DNA of 44,490 bases from Nodosilinea sp. LEGE 07088 (GTDB lineage: Bacteria > Cyanobacteriota > Cyanobacteriia > Phormidesmidales > Phormidesmidaceae), in assembly GCF_015207395.1 (NCBI RefSeq), contig NZ_JADEWX010000036.1, positions 1-44,490 of the forward strand, given 5' to 3'. Below, piece after piece: positions 15,263 to 26,200 of this stretch; the first letter of the stretch is position 1; each line of letters starts with the position of its first letter. The notes below the pieces were generated by a model. That model saw nothing but the letters and a program-made list of their open reading frames with translations, was not told where the DNA came from and did no database searches. Both the position numbers and the translations under genes were made by a program.

Positions 15263-15784
15263 ATGAAACCACAGCAAATAACGGCGATCGCCCTGGCCAG
15301 TCTTGGGCTCGCCTGCTTGGGGGCAAGCCCCGTTGTTGCGGCCGACTACGTGCGGCTGAACTATCGCGGGTTTAGCCGCAGGGTACCCGTAGCGCTTTTG
15401 GCGGTGCTGGCCGAAACAGGAGAATCGTCGGGCACCCTGGCTGGACTTTTGGATCAGGCGGGACAAGGGCCCGACGAGCTGCGATCGGCCCTCACCCGAG
15501 AACTCCCGGCCGACCCGGTCATGCTCGATCGCTCCTTGAATAGCCGACCTGGCGAGTGGGTTCTCGACTATCTCGGTGAATCTATTCATACCGGTACCGG
15601 CGTCGCCGATCGCCAAGCATTGCGATCGGCCCTAGTTCTCTCAGCCAGCGGCGATCGGCAGATCACCCTACTCGAAGTACTGCAAAACTACCCCACCGAA
15701 GAAGTGGTGCTAGAGGGCGACAACATTCAGTCGGCCATGACCCGTTTGGCCGATTTGCTAGAGCCTCTATCGATTTTTCTCTAG
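15263..15784 (+). CDS. Secreted DUF1400-like protein
   Basis: 173 residues from ATG 15263; an in-frame TTG four codons upstream is less likely. A clear signal peptide (MKPQQITAIALASLGLACLG) precedes a cleavage region around VVAADY. The mature protein, starting YVRLNYRGFSRRVPVALLAVL, resembles the DUF1400 domain found in front of secreted alpha/beta hydrolases in cyanobacteria, with SLNSRPGEWVLDYLGESIHTGTG matching the LNSPPGEWALDRLGEAI-like core. Here the domain stands alone: the frame ends at 15784 and no hydrolase follows. The function of DUF1400 is not established. It could be a natural single-domain version or a truncated one; no hydrolase remnant is visible downstream. Confidence 0.75.
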   Translation: MKPQQITAIALASLGLACLGASPVVAADYVRLNYRGFSRRVPVALLAVLAETGESSGTLAGLLDQAGQGPDELRSALTRELPADPVMLDRSLNSRPGEWVLDYLGESIHTGTGVADRQALRSALVLSASGDRQITLLEVLQNYPTEEVVLEGDNIQSAMTRLADLLEPLSIFL

Positions 15785-15871
15785 CTTTTTTCTGTAGCTA
15801 TCGTTGTGCGTCTGAGGTTCGCGGCGACACGCTTCATACCCGCCGCTCTCTGGCCACATCGCGGCGACAAG

Positions 15872-16048
15872 TTAACGATTTAACAGCGAAACCGCCACCA
15901 TACCCACCACAATGGCTACCACCAGCAGTGTCAGGGGTTCCAGCTTAAATTCTGATTCTTTACTTGAGCCGGTCGCGTAGAAAAATGCGAAAAACACCAG
16001 CAAAATCACTACCAGATCCAAGCCAGTAAACACGACGCTATCTCCCAT
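15872..16048 (-). CDS. Small two-helix membrane protein, 58 aa, unrecognised
   Basis: ATG at 16048, TAA at 15872-15874. The protein starts MGDSVVFTGLDLVVILLVFF and has a first hydrophobic helix at residues 8-26, a charged link TGSSKESEFKLE, and a second helix at about 36-54 (LTLLVVAIVVGMVAVSL) ending in Asn-Arg. The pattern of two helices joined by a polar loop, with no in-frame stop over 58 codons and cyanobacterial-looking codons, supports a real gene. I saw no strong ribosome binding site. It lies between the convergent DUF1400 gene and the upstream region of gap1. Small membrane proteins of this size are often missed. Function is unknown; a subunit or regulator of a membrane complex would be a guess. 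Confidence 0.55.
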   Translation of the reverse strand: MGDSVVFTGLDLVVILLVFFAFFYATGSSKESEFKLEPLTLLVVAIVVGMVAVSLLNR

Positions 16049-17449
<1,401 letters not shown>

Positions 17450-17832
17450 GTTGCCCTGGGTAACCAGATCCCTGGTTTTTTAAAAATCGGGGATCTTTGA
17501 CCGCCGCCGGGCTGGCCATCAGCCGTGACTCGGCGTTTGTGGAAGCAGCCATAGCCCCTAGCCCGCCGGTACAGAACCCCGGTTTCTCAGCCAGAATACC
17601 AGTCACGCCGTTGGGGCAGTGACAAAGAAACCGGGGTTTTGGCCATCCTGTACCGATGCTCTAGCGATGCCCAAAATTGTTATCGACTGCATCCAAAATT
17701 CCTTGCCGCCCTAGTCCTCTGAGGCGGCAATAACCCAGCTGTTTACTCACGCGGAAACCCTTATGAGACCTGGGGTTCCCGTTCTGCCTCTGCCTTCTTA
17801 CTGCTGCCTTGCGGTACTAGCTATTGCCCAAT
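17450..17832. other. Gene-free stretch with palindromic repeats, 383 bases
   Basis: No coding frame. Three inverted repeats lie in a row: 17466-17496 (AGATCCC/GGGATCT around TTTTTTAAAAA, followed by TTT, possibly the gap1 terminator); 17575-17638 (13-bp arms); and 17703-17730 (TTGCCGCC/GGCGGCAA, 12-base loop). The first two look like degenerate members of dispersed cyanobacterial palindromic repeat families. Confidence 0.6.
17575..17638. repeat. Inverted repeat, 13-bp perfect arms
   Basis: AACCCCGGTTTCT at 17575-17587 is perfectly complementary to AGAAACCGGGGTT at 17626-17638, with a smaller GTCAC/GTGAC pair inside the 38-base loop. It does not resemble a simple terminator and is probably a dispersed non-coding repeat. 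Confidence 0.8.
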
Positions 17833-18594
17833 TCAAAAGGCAGTGCGACTGAGGAGATCGCGGGGGCGCTTCTTGAGTAGCGTGGGATCTAGGTAGGTAA
17901 TCGCTTCATCGCACGATCGCACCCGTTCGATCGGCTCAAACACATTCACCTGGTAGACGATTTGGTTGTCCCAGTCGAGGGCAGTGAGCCAGCCACTGCG
18001 GGGATGATAGACACCAGTATCAATATCGAGCCAACCGCGCCCAGCAACAATTTGGCCTGGGTCTATACCGGGGAACGTAAAGGTAATGGTATGCCCCGTG
18101 ATGATTAACTTATCGGAGAAAAACGGAGTCAGGCTGCTGTGAAAGGTTTCCCGAATCCAGCACATTTCGTAGCTGCTTTGTTCGGCGACGGGCAGCATGG
18201 GGTTGACCCCAGCATGCACCAGCCATAGATCCCCCAGATCAATATAGAGGGGTAACTGCCGCAGCCATTCGAGGTGGTCTTCGAGGGTAGACGATGACCC
18301 TTGATAGCTGGTAAGGGTGGCCTGGCCACCGCTAAAGATCCAGCCCTGGAGAGTGGGAGGGTTAATTTTGCCGTCGATGAAGGTATCGAGAATCAACTGT
18401 TCATGGTTGCCCCGCACGCAGCCGGTGGCATGTTGACGCACAAAGTCAACGACATCGGCACTTTTTGGGCCCCGATCAATGAGATCGCCAACACAATAGA
18501 TCTCATCGTCGGATTCTGGGGCGATCGCATCCCAAAGCCGCTGTAGGCCGTCGTAGTGACCGTGTATGTCGCCAATAAAGATTCTTCGAGGCAT
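17833..18594 (-). CDS. PPP-family metallophosphoesterase / protein phosphatase
   Basis: 253 residues with the calcineurin-like PPP signature motifs in order: GDIHG (8-12), GDLIDRGP (36-43), GNHE (62-65), then the metal-binding His of LVHAGVNP and the His of ITGHT. These bind a di-metal centre and support phosphoesterase activity. The length and motif set match bacterial PPP serine/threonine phosphatases (PrpA/PrpB-like) and the related diadenosine tetraphosphatases; sequence alone does not choose between protein and nucleotide substrates. No signal peptide, so cytoplasmic. It is divergent from the 129-aa membrane protein gene at 18817. The start ATG (MPRRIFIGDIHG) sits right before the first motif, as is usual. 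Confidence 0.9.
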   Translation of the reverse strand: MPRRIFIGDIHGHYDGLQRLWDAIAPESDDEIYCVGDLIDRGPKSADVVDFVRQHATGCVRGNHEQLILDTFIDGKINPPTLQGWIFSGGQATLTSYQGSSSTLEDHLEWLRQLPLYIDLGDLWLVHAGVNPMLPVAEQSSYEMCWIRETFHSSLTPFFSDKLIITGHTITFTFPGIDPGQIVAGRGWLDIDTGVYHPRSGWLTALDWDNQIVYQVNVFEPIERVRSCDEAITYLDPTLLKKRPRDLLSRTAF

Positions 18595-18816
18595 GGGGAG
18601 GAGATCCAGTTGCTTTTATTATGCCTTAACCCCAATCCCAACTTTCAACTTTGCGCAATGCTCACACTTAATATAGAAAAAGTTTTCGGTAAATCTGCTG
18701 ATGCGACCCAACTATCTGGGATTACCGATCTCAGAAAACTAGATTTATCCTCTCAAACCAAGTTTAATCTCCAAATTCTCAGGCATAATGAATGCCAGCT
18801 TCGCGCACCACAATTC

Positions 18817-19206
18817 ATGAGTCGTCATCTCTCTCGTCGCCAGTTATCTAGCCCTCACTCAACACCACAGCGAACCGGGCAGCGGCGATCGCGGCGACGC
18901 GTGAGCCCGTGGCGAAAATTAGCGCGCCATTCTGCAGTACTGGAAATCAGCGCTCGCTTGGGCATCAATGGATTTTTAATTTTAGTCGCGACGGCATCGC
19001 TAACTCGGCTAGTGCCCTACGTGCAGAAGCAAGCAGACCGCTTAGAAACTACCCGTCAAGACCTGGCTGAAACGGAGACCGCCAACACCAGACTACGGGC
19101 AGATTTTGATCGCTATTTTGATCCGGCCCAGGCCGAGCGGATCACCCAAGAGCAAACCGGCTACCAATCATCGTCGGAACGACCTATCGTTTGGACCGAT
19201 GACTAG
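18817..19206 (+). CDS. Small single-pass membrane protein with coiled coil, cyanobacterial hypothetical
   Basis: 129 residues from ATG 18817; the frame stays open far upstream, but the upstream residues look non-coding, and the basic Arg/Ser-rich N terminus (MSRHLSRRQL...QRRSRRR) followed by SPWRKL fits a cyanobacterial hypothetical family I recognise. Residues 49-66 (GINGFLILVATASLTRLV) form one membrane helix, followed by a coiled coil (VQKQADRLETTRQDLAETE) and a conserved tail FDRYFDPAQAERITQEQTGY and RPIVW. The layout (short basic cytoplasmic end, one helix, outside coiled coil) is like FtsB/FtsL division proteins, but no similarity beyond topology is claimed. It is convergent with argC. 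Alternative start: Met at 18658. Confidence 0.7.
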   Translation: MSRHLSRRQLSSPHSTPQRTGQRRSRRRVSPWRKLARHSAVLEISARLGINGFLILVATASLTRLVPYVQKQADRLETTRQDLAETETANTRLRADFDRYFDPAQAERITQEQTGYQSSSERPIVWTDD

Positions 19207-19275
19207 CCTCCTGGTCAAACCAGGGGCACCAGGTTTAGGAAAAGCCCAGCCTGGCAGTCAGCTAACCCTCGGCAG

Positions 19276-20340
19276 CTAGGGATAAAAGGTGGTGGTGGGT
19301 AACCCGGTAGATTCTGCCAGCCCCATCATCAGGTTGAAGCACTGTACCGCCTGGGAAGCTTGGCCCTTCATGAGATTGTCGATAGCCACCATGACGACGA
19401 CACGGCCCGTACGGGGGTCGGTTTCGAGGCCAATATAGCAGCGGTTAGTGCCCCAAGCCCACTTAGTTTGGGGATAAGTGCCGTTGGGCAGCACTGTCAC
19501 CCAGGGTGAGGCGCGGTAAAAGGCGGTGTAGATGGTGAGCAGGTCGTCACGCACCAAGCCGGGATCGCGCAGGGTAGCGTAAATAGTCGATAAAATACCG
19601 CGCACCATCGGAATCAGGTGGGGGGTAAACTGCACGGTGACCTCTTGACTGGCCAGGTGAGTACAAATTTGCTCGATTTCGGGGGTATGGCGGTGGCGGG
19701 CGACCCCATAGGCACCTAACGAATTGCTGGCCTCGGCTAGCAGCATATTGGTCTTGGCCACCCGCCCACCACCAGAGGTGCCCGATTTGGCATCGATAAT
19801 TAGGCTGTCGGGCTGGGCCAGCCCCTGCTTGAGTAGGGGCGCAATGCCCAGCAGGCTGGCGGTGGGATAGCAGCCGGGACAGCCCACCAGGTGAGCCCCG
19901 CGAATGCGATCGCGAAACAGCTCGGGCAGACCATACACGGCTTCGGCGGCCGTGCTCTGATCGGTACGATCGCCGCCGTACCAGGCCTGGTAGGTGTTCA
20001 AATTTTCAAAGCGATAGTCAGCGGACAGATCGAGCACCCGGCAGCCCCGCTCTAGCAGCGTCGGGGCCATGGTGCAGGCGAGGCCGTTAGGTAGCGAGAG
20101 GAATACCGCCTGACAGCGCTCGGCGATCGCAGCTAGATCGACCGCCTCCACCGTGAGATTGACCGACCCCGCTAAGTGGGGATAGATATCGGTATAGGGC
20201 TGCCCAGCGCTGCTATCGCCCCCCAGATAAACCAGCTCCACCTGGGGGTGTTGGGTCAGCAACCGCACCAGTTGCACTCCCCCATAGCCCGATGCACCCA
20301 CAATACCGACTTTAATTTTCTCTGCGGGTGAATCGCTCAT
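19276..20340 (-). CDS. argC: N-acetyl-gamma-glutamyl-phosphate reductase
   Basis: 354 residues. N-terminal NAD(P)-binding motif [19 protein letters not shown], the FLSLPNG block, and catalytic Cys157 in [25 protein letters not shown] and the [10 protein letters not shown] segment, with the catalytic-domain His, are also present. Known reaction: NADPH-dependent reduction of N-acetylglutamyl phosphate to the semialdehyde, the third step of arginine biosynthesis, in the cytoplasm. Length and motifs are normal for the family. It is divergent from ribBA with 236 bases between starts and convergent with the 129-aa gene; a short ACCAGG/CCTGGT hairpin (19210-19224) lies in the convergent gap. No ARG-box-like palindrome was recognised upstream. 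Confidence 0.97.
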   Translation of the reverse strand: MSDSPAEKIKVGIVGASGYGGVQLVRLLTQHPQVELVYLGGDSSAGQPYTDIYPHLAGSVNLTVEAVDLAAIAERCQAVFLSLPNGLACTMAPTLLERGCRVLDLSADYRFENLNTYQAWYGGDRTDQSTAAEAVYGLPELFRDRIRGAHLVGCPGCYPTASLLGIAPLLKQGLAQPDSLIIDAKSGTSGGGRVAKTNMLLAEASNSLGAYGVARHRHTPEIEQICTHLASQEVTVQFTPHLIPMVRGILSTIYATLRDPGLVRDDLLTIYTAFYRASPWVTVLPNGTYPQTKWAWGTNRCYIGLETDPRTGRVVVMVAIDNLMKGQASQAVQCFNLMMGLAESTGLPTTTFYP

Positions 20341-20576
20341 GGTTTTGGGGTAGCTATTTAAGGGCGTAACGAGGCTGGGTAGGTCTTAGGGTTAGCGCGC
20401 CGACTCAGCTAGCGCCATCGCCTGCGATAGGCACTGTAATAGTAAACCAGTAATCTCAGATCAGCATGGTGGCTTAGGATGCCACCGTCGTGATTGTCAT
20501 CCCCCAGGCTGAGCCCAAGCCGCCCTTGGGTGAAGGCGTGGCAATAAAGCTAGAATTTTAAACGTGACTGTATTTT

Positions 20577-22364
20577 ATGAAGGTTCGCCCCACCGTGCTC
20601 GACCCCACATCGGAGATGCCCGCCGCCGTCAACCCGCCGCCCTCCGAGTCTCAGCCTGGATTCTCCGAGTTTCAGTTTGACTCGATTGAGTCAGCCCTCC
20701 ACGACCTGGCTGCCGGGAAGTCGATTGTGGTAGTCGATGACGAAAACCGCGAGAACGAAGGCGATGTGGTCTGCGCCGCCCAGTTTGCCACCCCCGACAC
20801 CATCAACTTCATGGCGGTAGAAGCGCGGGGGCTGATCTGCCTAGCCATGACGGGCGATCGCCTCGACGAACTGGATATACCGCTGATGGTCAGCCCCAGC
20901 GCCTTTGAAGACGAAAACGAGCAAACTGCCTTCACCGTCAGCATCGACGCCGCCCTTAGCTGGGGGGTGACCACGGGCATCTCCGCCGACGATCGCGCCC
21001 GCACCATCCAGGTGGCCATCAACCCCAACGCACGCCCCAATGACCTGCGCCGACCCGGGCACATCTTTCCGCTGCGGGCTAAGAAAGGCGGCGTACTGAA
21101 GCGGGCGGGTCACACCGAAGCAGGGGTCGATCTGGCCCGACTGGCGGGGCTCTACCCGGCGGGAGTCATCTGCGAAATTCAAAACCCCGATGGCTCGATG
21201 GCACGACTGCCAGAGCTGGTCAACTACGCCAAAACCTTTGGCCTCAAGCTGATTAGCATTGCCGATTTAATTAGTTACCGGCTTCAACACGAACGCTTTG
21301 TACAACGGGAGGCGGTGGCCAGCCTGCCCACCCAGTTTGGCCAGTTCGATATCTATGCCTACCGCAATCTGCTCGATGGCTCAGAGCATGTGGCCATGGT
21401 CAAGGGCGATCCGGCCACCTTCGCCGATCAGCCGGTGATGGTGCGCGTCCACTCCGAGTGCCTGACGGGCGATGCCTTTGGCTCCCTGCGCTGCGACTGC
21501 CGGATGCAGCTCCAGGCGGCACTCAAAATGATCGAATCGGCTGGACGCGGCGTGGTGGTGTACCTGCGCCAGGAGGGGCGCGGCATTGGCCTGGTCAACA
21601 AGCTCAAGGCCTACTCGCTCCAAGATATGGGCCTCGACACCGTAGAAGCTAACGAAAAGCTGGGCCTGCCGGTTGACCAGCGCAACTACGGCATTGGAGC
21701 GCAGATTCTCAACGACATCGGTGTCCAGAAATTTTGCCTGATCACCAACAACCCCCGTAAGATTGCTGGCATTAAGGGCTACGGCTTAGATATGGTGAGC
21801 CGCGTGCCGCTGATTATAGAGGCCACCGACTACAACTCCGGATACCTGGCCACCAAGGCCCAAAAGCTGGGTCACCTGCTGGTGCAGACCTACCTAGTGA
21901 CCGTGGCGATTCACTGGCGCGGGGGCGACCTGTCAGTGCAGGACAGCTACCCCAAGCTAGAAAATCTGCGAGCGTTGGCTCACAGCCAGGGATTAATGCT
22001 GCAAGAGGAGGCCCGCCCCGTCGCCGCAGCGCTGTTTAGCCAACCCCACTTGATTGTAAATCTGGGGCTCAACAAACCGCCTGTGCCCGGGGCCGAGGCC
22101 TGGTACCGCGATTGTGACCAGCCGCAGATGACCGCGATCGCCACCCTGCTAGACAAACTCGCCGCCTGGCCCGACATTGAGCAACTCGCGTTTTTGATTT
22201 CCGGCGGCAGCGACCCCTTCAGTGGGTTGCAGGTGGGGCTCGATCGCCAGGTCTTCCACCACGATACAGTGCCTACCGCTGGAACCGTCCGGCCCTCTGA
22301 CCTCTGCGGCAGTCTAGAGAGCCAGCGAATTTATGTGTTCTCCAGCCATAGGCCAACCGATTAG
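20577..22364 (+). CDS. ribBA: RibBA: 3,4-dihydroxy-2-butanone-4-phosphate synthase / GTP cyclohydrolase II, with C-terminal extension
   Basis: 595 residues. About 25-235 is the RibB domain: [10 protein letters not shown] metal/substrate loop and the GHTEAGVDL catalytic block. About 240-430 is the RibA domain: zinc-binding [21 protein letters not shown] and the [12 protein letters not shown] catalytic loop, all intact. Together they make the two branch precursors of riboflavin, dihydroxybutanone phosphate and the GTP-derived pyrimidine. Residues from about 440 to 595 form an extension ([19 protein letters not shown] onward, with a low-complexity-free tail) that is not part of either enzyme domain; related extensions occur in cyanobacterial RibBA and their role is unknown. 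I saw no FMN riboswitch-like leader. ATG at 20577 gives 20-odd residues before the first domain. Confidence 0.96.
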   Translation: MKVRPTVLDPTSEMPAAVNPPPSESQPGFSEFQFDSIESALHDLAAGKSIVVVDDENRENEGDVVCAAQFATPDTINFMAVEARGLICLAMTGDRLDELDIPLMVSPSAFEDENEQTAFTVSIDAALSWGVTTGISADDRARTIQVAINPNARPNDLRRPGHIFPLRAKKGGVLKRAGHTEAGVDLARLAGLYPAGVICEIQNPDGSMARLPELVNYAKTFGLKLISIADLISYRLQHERFVQREAVASLPTQFGQFDIYAYRNLLDGSEHVAMVKGDPATFADQPVMVRVHSECLTGDAFGSLRCDCRMQLQAALKMIESAGRGVVVYLRQEGRGIGLVNKLKAYSLQDMGLDTVEANEKLGLPVDQRNYGIGAQILNDIGVQKFCLITNNPRKIAGIKGYGLDMVSRVPLIIEATDYNSGYLATKAQKLGHLLVQTYLVTVAIHWRGGDLSVQDSYPKLENLRALAHSQGLMLQEEARPVAAALFSQPHLIVNLGLNKPPVPGAEAWYRDCDQPQMTAIATLLDKLAAWPDIEQLAFLISGGSDPFSGLQVGLDRQVFHHDTVPTAGTVRPSDLCGSLESQRIYVFSSHRPTD

Positions 22365-22531
22365 GGTGGGGCAATCAGAGGCCAAATTCATCCCCCGCTC
22401 ACGCGGGCCTGCGTTTCGATGCGCAATACAAAGACCTGTTTCCCATCGACGAACTCGGATATCCACGCGACATCCATTTACAGATCCTGCTGTGCAATTT
22501 CAAGCAGGCGACGAAAAACCACACTAACTGA
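22364..22531 (+). pseudogene. Possible gene remnant, unrecognised
   Basis: An open frame without any start codon ends in TGA 22529-22531 and reads protein-like at its end: RFDAQYKDLFPIDELGYPRD is followed by IHLQILLCNFKQATKNHTN. The hydrophobic/charged patterning looks like real protein sequence, in contrast to the neighbouring frames, but I do not recognise the family. Its frame overlaps the end of ribBA, so if real it is the 3' end of a deleted gene. Confidence 0.3.
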
Positions 22532-22606
22532 ACCTGCCCCACTAGCTGGTTGCAGACTTGATTCTCTAGTTTTGTCGGCACCGTTTGTAAAGTGCACAGC
22601 AAAGTC

Positions 22607-22642
22607 TCTCGCACAGGCACTCGCACAGGTACTCGCACATTG
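22607..22642. repeat. 12-bp tandem repeat, three copies
   Basis: TCTCGCACAGGC, ACTCGCACAGGT and ACTCGCACATTG follow one another without spacers, the third copy degenerating at its end. No array or spacer structure, so it is not a CRISPR; probably a slippage product. Confidence 0.85.
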
Positions 22643-22767
22643 GCGACTAACCTACGCCTTTCGCGGTTGCTTTGCGTCGAGAATAGCCAACCAGACTACG
22701 ACTCAAACCGTACTCTATCTTGCCCTCGATCTATGTAAGTAGGAAGACCCAATCAAATATAAGACTG

Positions 22768-22859
22768 TGTAGGTTGCGGTTGAGGAACGTTGGCGCAGCC
22801 TTGCCGGAGGCAATAAACCAACGTCCGCATGGGTTACGCCATCGCTAACCCATCCTACA
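22768..22859. repeat. 92-bp composite palindromic repeat, MITE-like
   Basis: The ends TGTAGG (22768) and CCTACA (22854-22859) are inverted. Inside are nested arms ACGTTGG/CCAACGT, TTGCC/GGCAA and a second hairpin ATGGGTTA/TAACCCAT. The sequence type, with CCCATCCTAC at one end and GGAACGTTGGCGCAGCC inside, resembles a dispersed repeat I associate with many cyanobacterial genomes. No coding capacity. Confidence 0.75.
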
Positions 22860-23082
22860 TTTGAATTAGCCCAGATACTCATTAAGTATCAGATCAGCTA
22901 AATAATTGCCAATGCGATTGGTATTATTTAGCGAAATCTATGGGATAACTAATATTTTGTAAGCAATCGAATAAGATTTTATGTTTAAGCCCAAAGTTCA
23001 AGGTGTTATCCAGAAGGTTTAACAGTTCACCCTGTAGACTGGAGTGCTTATCTGTCAAACTATAGTGAATAATAAACAACAA

Positions 23083-23103
23083 AACTTACCCATTGGGTAA
23101 GTT
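23083..23103. other. 21-bp hairpin, possible operator or terminator
   Basis: AACTTACCC and GGGTAAGTT are perfect 9-bp arms around a 3-base loop. It lies 183 bases upstream of the kinase start and is followed by AACCCTTTT, so it could be a weak terminator or a protein-binding site. Nothing decides between them. Confidence 0.5.
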
Positions 23104-23286
23104 AACCCTTTTAAGCCATCCGCTTGCTATCTCGTTTAAACTTTTAGAAGTCAAATTAAAGATGGGTTTTAGCCCGATGCTGCTATGCCTCTACTGGTCG
23201 GTCAGGCAGTAGCTTTGGGCAACCTGATATGCGATCAAATCGGTCAATTGGTTTGGCCCCTTATTTTTCTTTGCCAAAGGTAGCCT

Positions 23287-26200
23287 ATGAAGGCCTGGAC
23301 TATCCTCTGTGTTGATGACGAGCAAAATGTGCTCCTCACTCTGCGAGCTCAGCTATTGCGTCATTTTCCGGAGTATGCGATCGAGATCGCCGAAAGCGGG
23401 CCTGATGCCTTAGAACTCATGGATGAGATTGTCAACCGCGGCGGCGAGGTGCCGTTGGTGATTGCCGATCAAACCATGCCCGGCATGAAGGGCGATGAGC
23501 TACTCATTGAACTCCATGCCCGCTACCCGCAAATGCTCAAGGTGATGCTGACTGGGCAAGCCCAGGCTGAGGCGGTGAGCAATGTGGCTAACCAAGGCAG
23601 TCTCTATCGGTTTTTGTCTAAACCCTGGCATGAGGTCGATCTCACCCTGACCGTGACTGAGGCCCTGCGACGCTATCGGCAAGAGCAGCAGATGGCCCAG
23701 CAGCAGCTCGCCCTAGCCCAGGCTAACCAAGACCTGACTCCTCTCAACGTCGAGCTCGGGCAGCAGGTGAGCGATCACATCCAAGCCTTAAAGTCAGCTC
23801 TCGACTTTAACCAACGGGTCATTGCCACCGTCCAAGAAGGCGTTATTGTCTGGGATCAGACGCTGCGCTATCGGGTCTGGAATCGCGTTATGGAGGATCT
23901 GAGCGGGCTGCCTGCCGCCGCTGTTTTAGACCAACATTGCCTAGATCTGTTTCCCTTTTTGCAGGAGAACGGCGTGTTTTCTCTGTTACAACGGGCGCTG
24001 GCGGGGGAAACAGTATTTGCGCCGGATACGTTTTTTGAGGTGCCATCAACAGGCAAATCGGGCTGGACTGCCGACCGATTTACCCCACTGCACAATGCCC
24101 AGGGCACCATTGTGGGCGTGCTGGGCACGGTTCACGATATTACCGAGCGCAAACAGGCGGAGCTAGCGCTGCAAGAAAGCGAGGCCCAAAATCGAGCGAT
24201 TCTATCGGCCATTCCCGATATTATGACGGTCATCAATGCCGAGGGGCAGTACCTCAGCTATGCTCACAACCAGTTTGCGGGTAAATTACTGCCCTCGGTA
24301 GATCTAGATCTAACGGGAATGCATGTGACAGATGTGTTGCCCCAGGAGATCGCCAGCCAGTTGCGGGCCGTTCTGGAGCAAGTCCTGAGCACGGGTGAAA
24401 TGCAGATCTATGAGCAACAAATTCGGTTTGGCGATCGCATCCAGTACGAAGAAGTTCGCATTGTGCCCTACCAGCAGGACTGTGTCCTCTGTATGGTGCG
24501 CGATATCAGTGCCGCAAAGTCTATCGAAACTGAGCGCCAAAAGATTGAAGCGGCGTTGCAAAAGAGTGCCGTTAGCCTAGCGGAAGCCCAGCGCATTGCC
24601 CAGGTGGGAAACTGGGAAGTTGATCTGACCACCCAAGCGGTCAGTTGGTCTAAGGAACTGTTTCGCCTCTACGGGCGCGACTCTGCTCGGTGGCAGCCCA
24701 CCTATAACGAATTTCAGCAACAGATTCCTGCCGAGGACTGGGCGGCGTTTGAGCAGGTGCTTGAGCAGGCGATCGCCGAAGGGCTACCCTACACCATCGA
24801 GCACCGCGTGATCCGCCCCAACGGTGACCTGCGCTATGCCCTCAGCAAGGGTGTTCCCCAGGTCAATGCCGAGGGGCAGGTGGTGAAACTCTTTGGCACC
24901 ACCCAGGATATTACGGCAACCAAACAGGCCAACGTCCAACTGCGTGAGAGTCAGCAATTTATTCAAAAAATTGCCGATAGCTCTCCCAATGTGATTTATA
25001 TCTATGACCTAGCGCAGCAGCGCAATGTCTATATCAACCGAGAAGTCGTCACCTTTCTCGGCTACACCAGCGCAGAGGTTGAAGGCGAGGCCGGTCAGTC
25101 TCTGGTCAGTCTCATGCATCGCGATGATCTGGAGCAGGCTATGGCACACTTTGCCCGCCTGGCCACGCTACCCGATGGTGCGATCGCCGAATTCGAATAC
25201 CGGATGCGGCACAAAAATGGTGAATGGCGCTGGTTTGCCAGCCGAGACACAGTTTTTGACCGAGCTGCCGATGGCTGCGTCAGTCAAATTTTGGGCAACG
25301 CTCAAGATATTACCGAGCGCAAACAAGCCGAAGCCAGTCTCAGGCAGGCCGAAGCCCAACTGCGCGCCAGCCAAGAACACCTGCACCTCACCCTAGAGTT
25401 CACGGGTATTGGTGCCTGGAGTTGGCAACCCACCACCGGGACCTATGAGTGGAATGGCAAGATGGAAGAACTGCTGGAATTGCCCCCCGGCCTAGACGAT
25501 ATGTTTCAACGCTGGTGCGATCGCATCCATGCCGAGGATGTCGATCGGGTGCAGGCCAATATACAACAGGCCCTCGCCACCCAAACAGCCTTTGCTGAAG
25601 AGTACTGCTACCGGCTCTTAGATAGTCGCCTGGTGTGGCGGTGGGTCAAAGGGCAAGGGCTCTATACCGAAGCCGGCGACTTAGAAAAGGTTTTGGGCGT
25701 GGTGCAAGACATCACCGAGCGCAAGCAGGCCGAAGTTACTCTGGCCAACCTAGAAGCCGAACAGCGCTCAATTTTAGACAATATTCCCAGTTTTGTGGTC
25801 GAGGTCGATCGAGCTGGCACCATGCTATTTCTCAACCGCGTTGCCCCTGGCTTTACAAAGGCCGAGGTGGTTGGGCGTCGGATAGACGAATTTACAGCCC
25901 CAACCAGTCGTGACCTTCAACAGGCGGCCCTGGCTCAGGCATTTGCCACCGGAGAACCTGTCGCGATCGAAACCTTGGGTACCGGTGCCAACGGTGACCC
26001 CGCCTACTATGATCTGCGCATCGCACCGGTTGATAAAAATGGGCAGGTCAAGTCTGCAATTTTGGTCAGTACAGATATCACCCATCGCAAACAGACCGAG
26101 CTGGCGTTACAGGAAGCTATCGAGGCGCTGCAAGCCAGCGAACTCAAGCTGCGGCAAATCACCAACGCTATCCCAGGAGCGGTTTACCAATACCAGCGCT

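Larger units (their letters stand above)
22365..23286. other. Long gene-free stretch upstream of the large sensor kinase, 922 bases
   Basis: No complete gene was found. From left to right: a stub of a plausible coding frame (22364-22531, separate entry), a 12-bp triple tandem repeat (22607-22642), a 92-bp composite palindromic repeat (22768-22859), an AT-rich section, and a 21-bp hairpin (23083-23103). Base composition from about 22870 to 23130 is clearly more AT-rich than the flanking genes. The promoter of the kinase gene at 23287 must lie in the right-hand part. Confidence 0.6.

Noticed and set aside
20341-20576. Possible FMN riboswitch before ribBA
   Set aside because: The leader has none of the conserved RFN-element sequence I would expect.
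22607-22642. Tandem repeat considered as a CRISPR array
   Set aside because: Units of 12 bases abut with no spacers and no cas genes are near.
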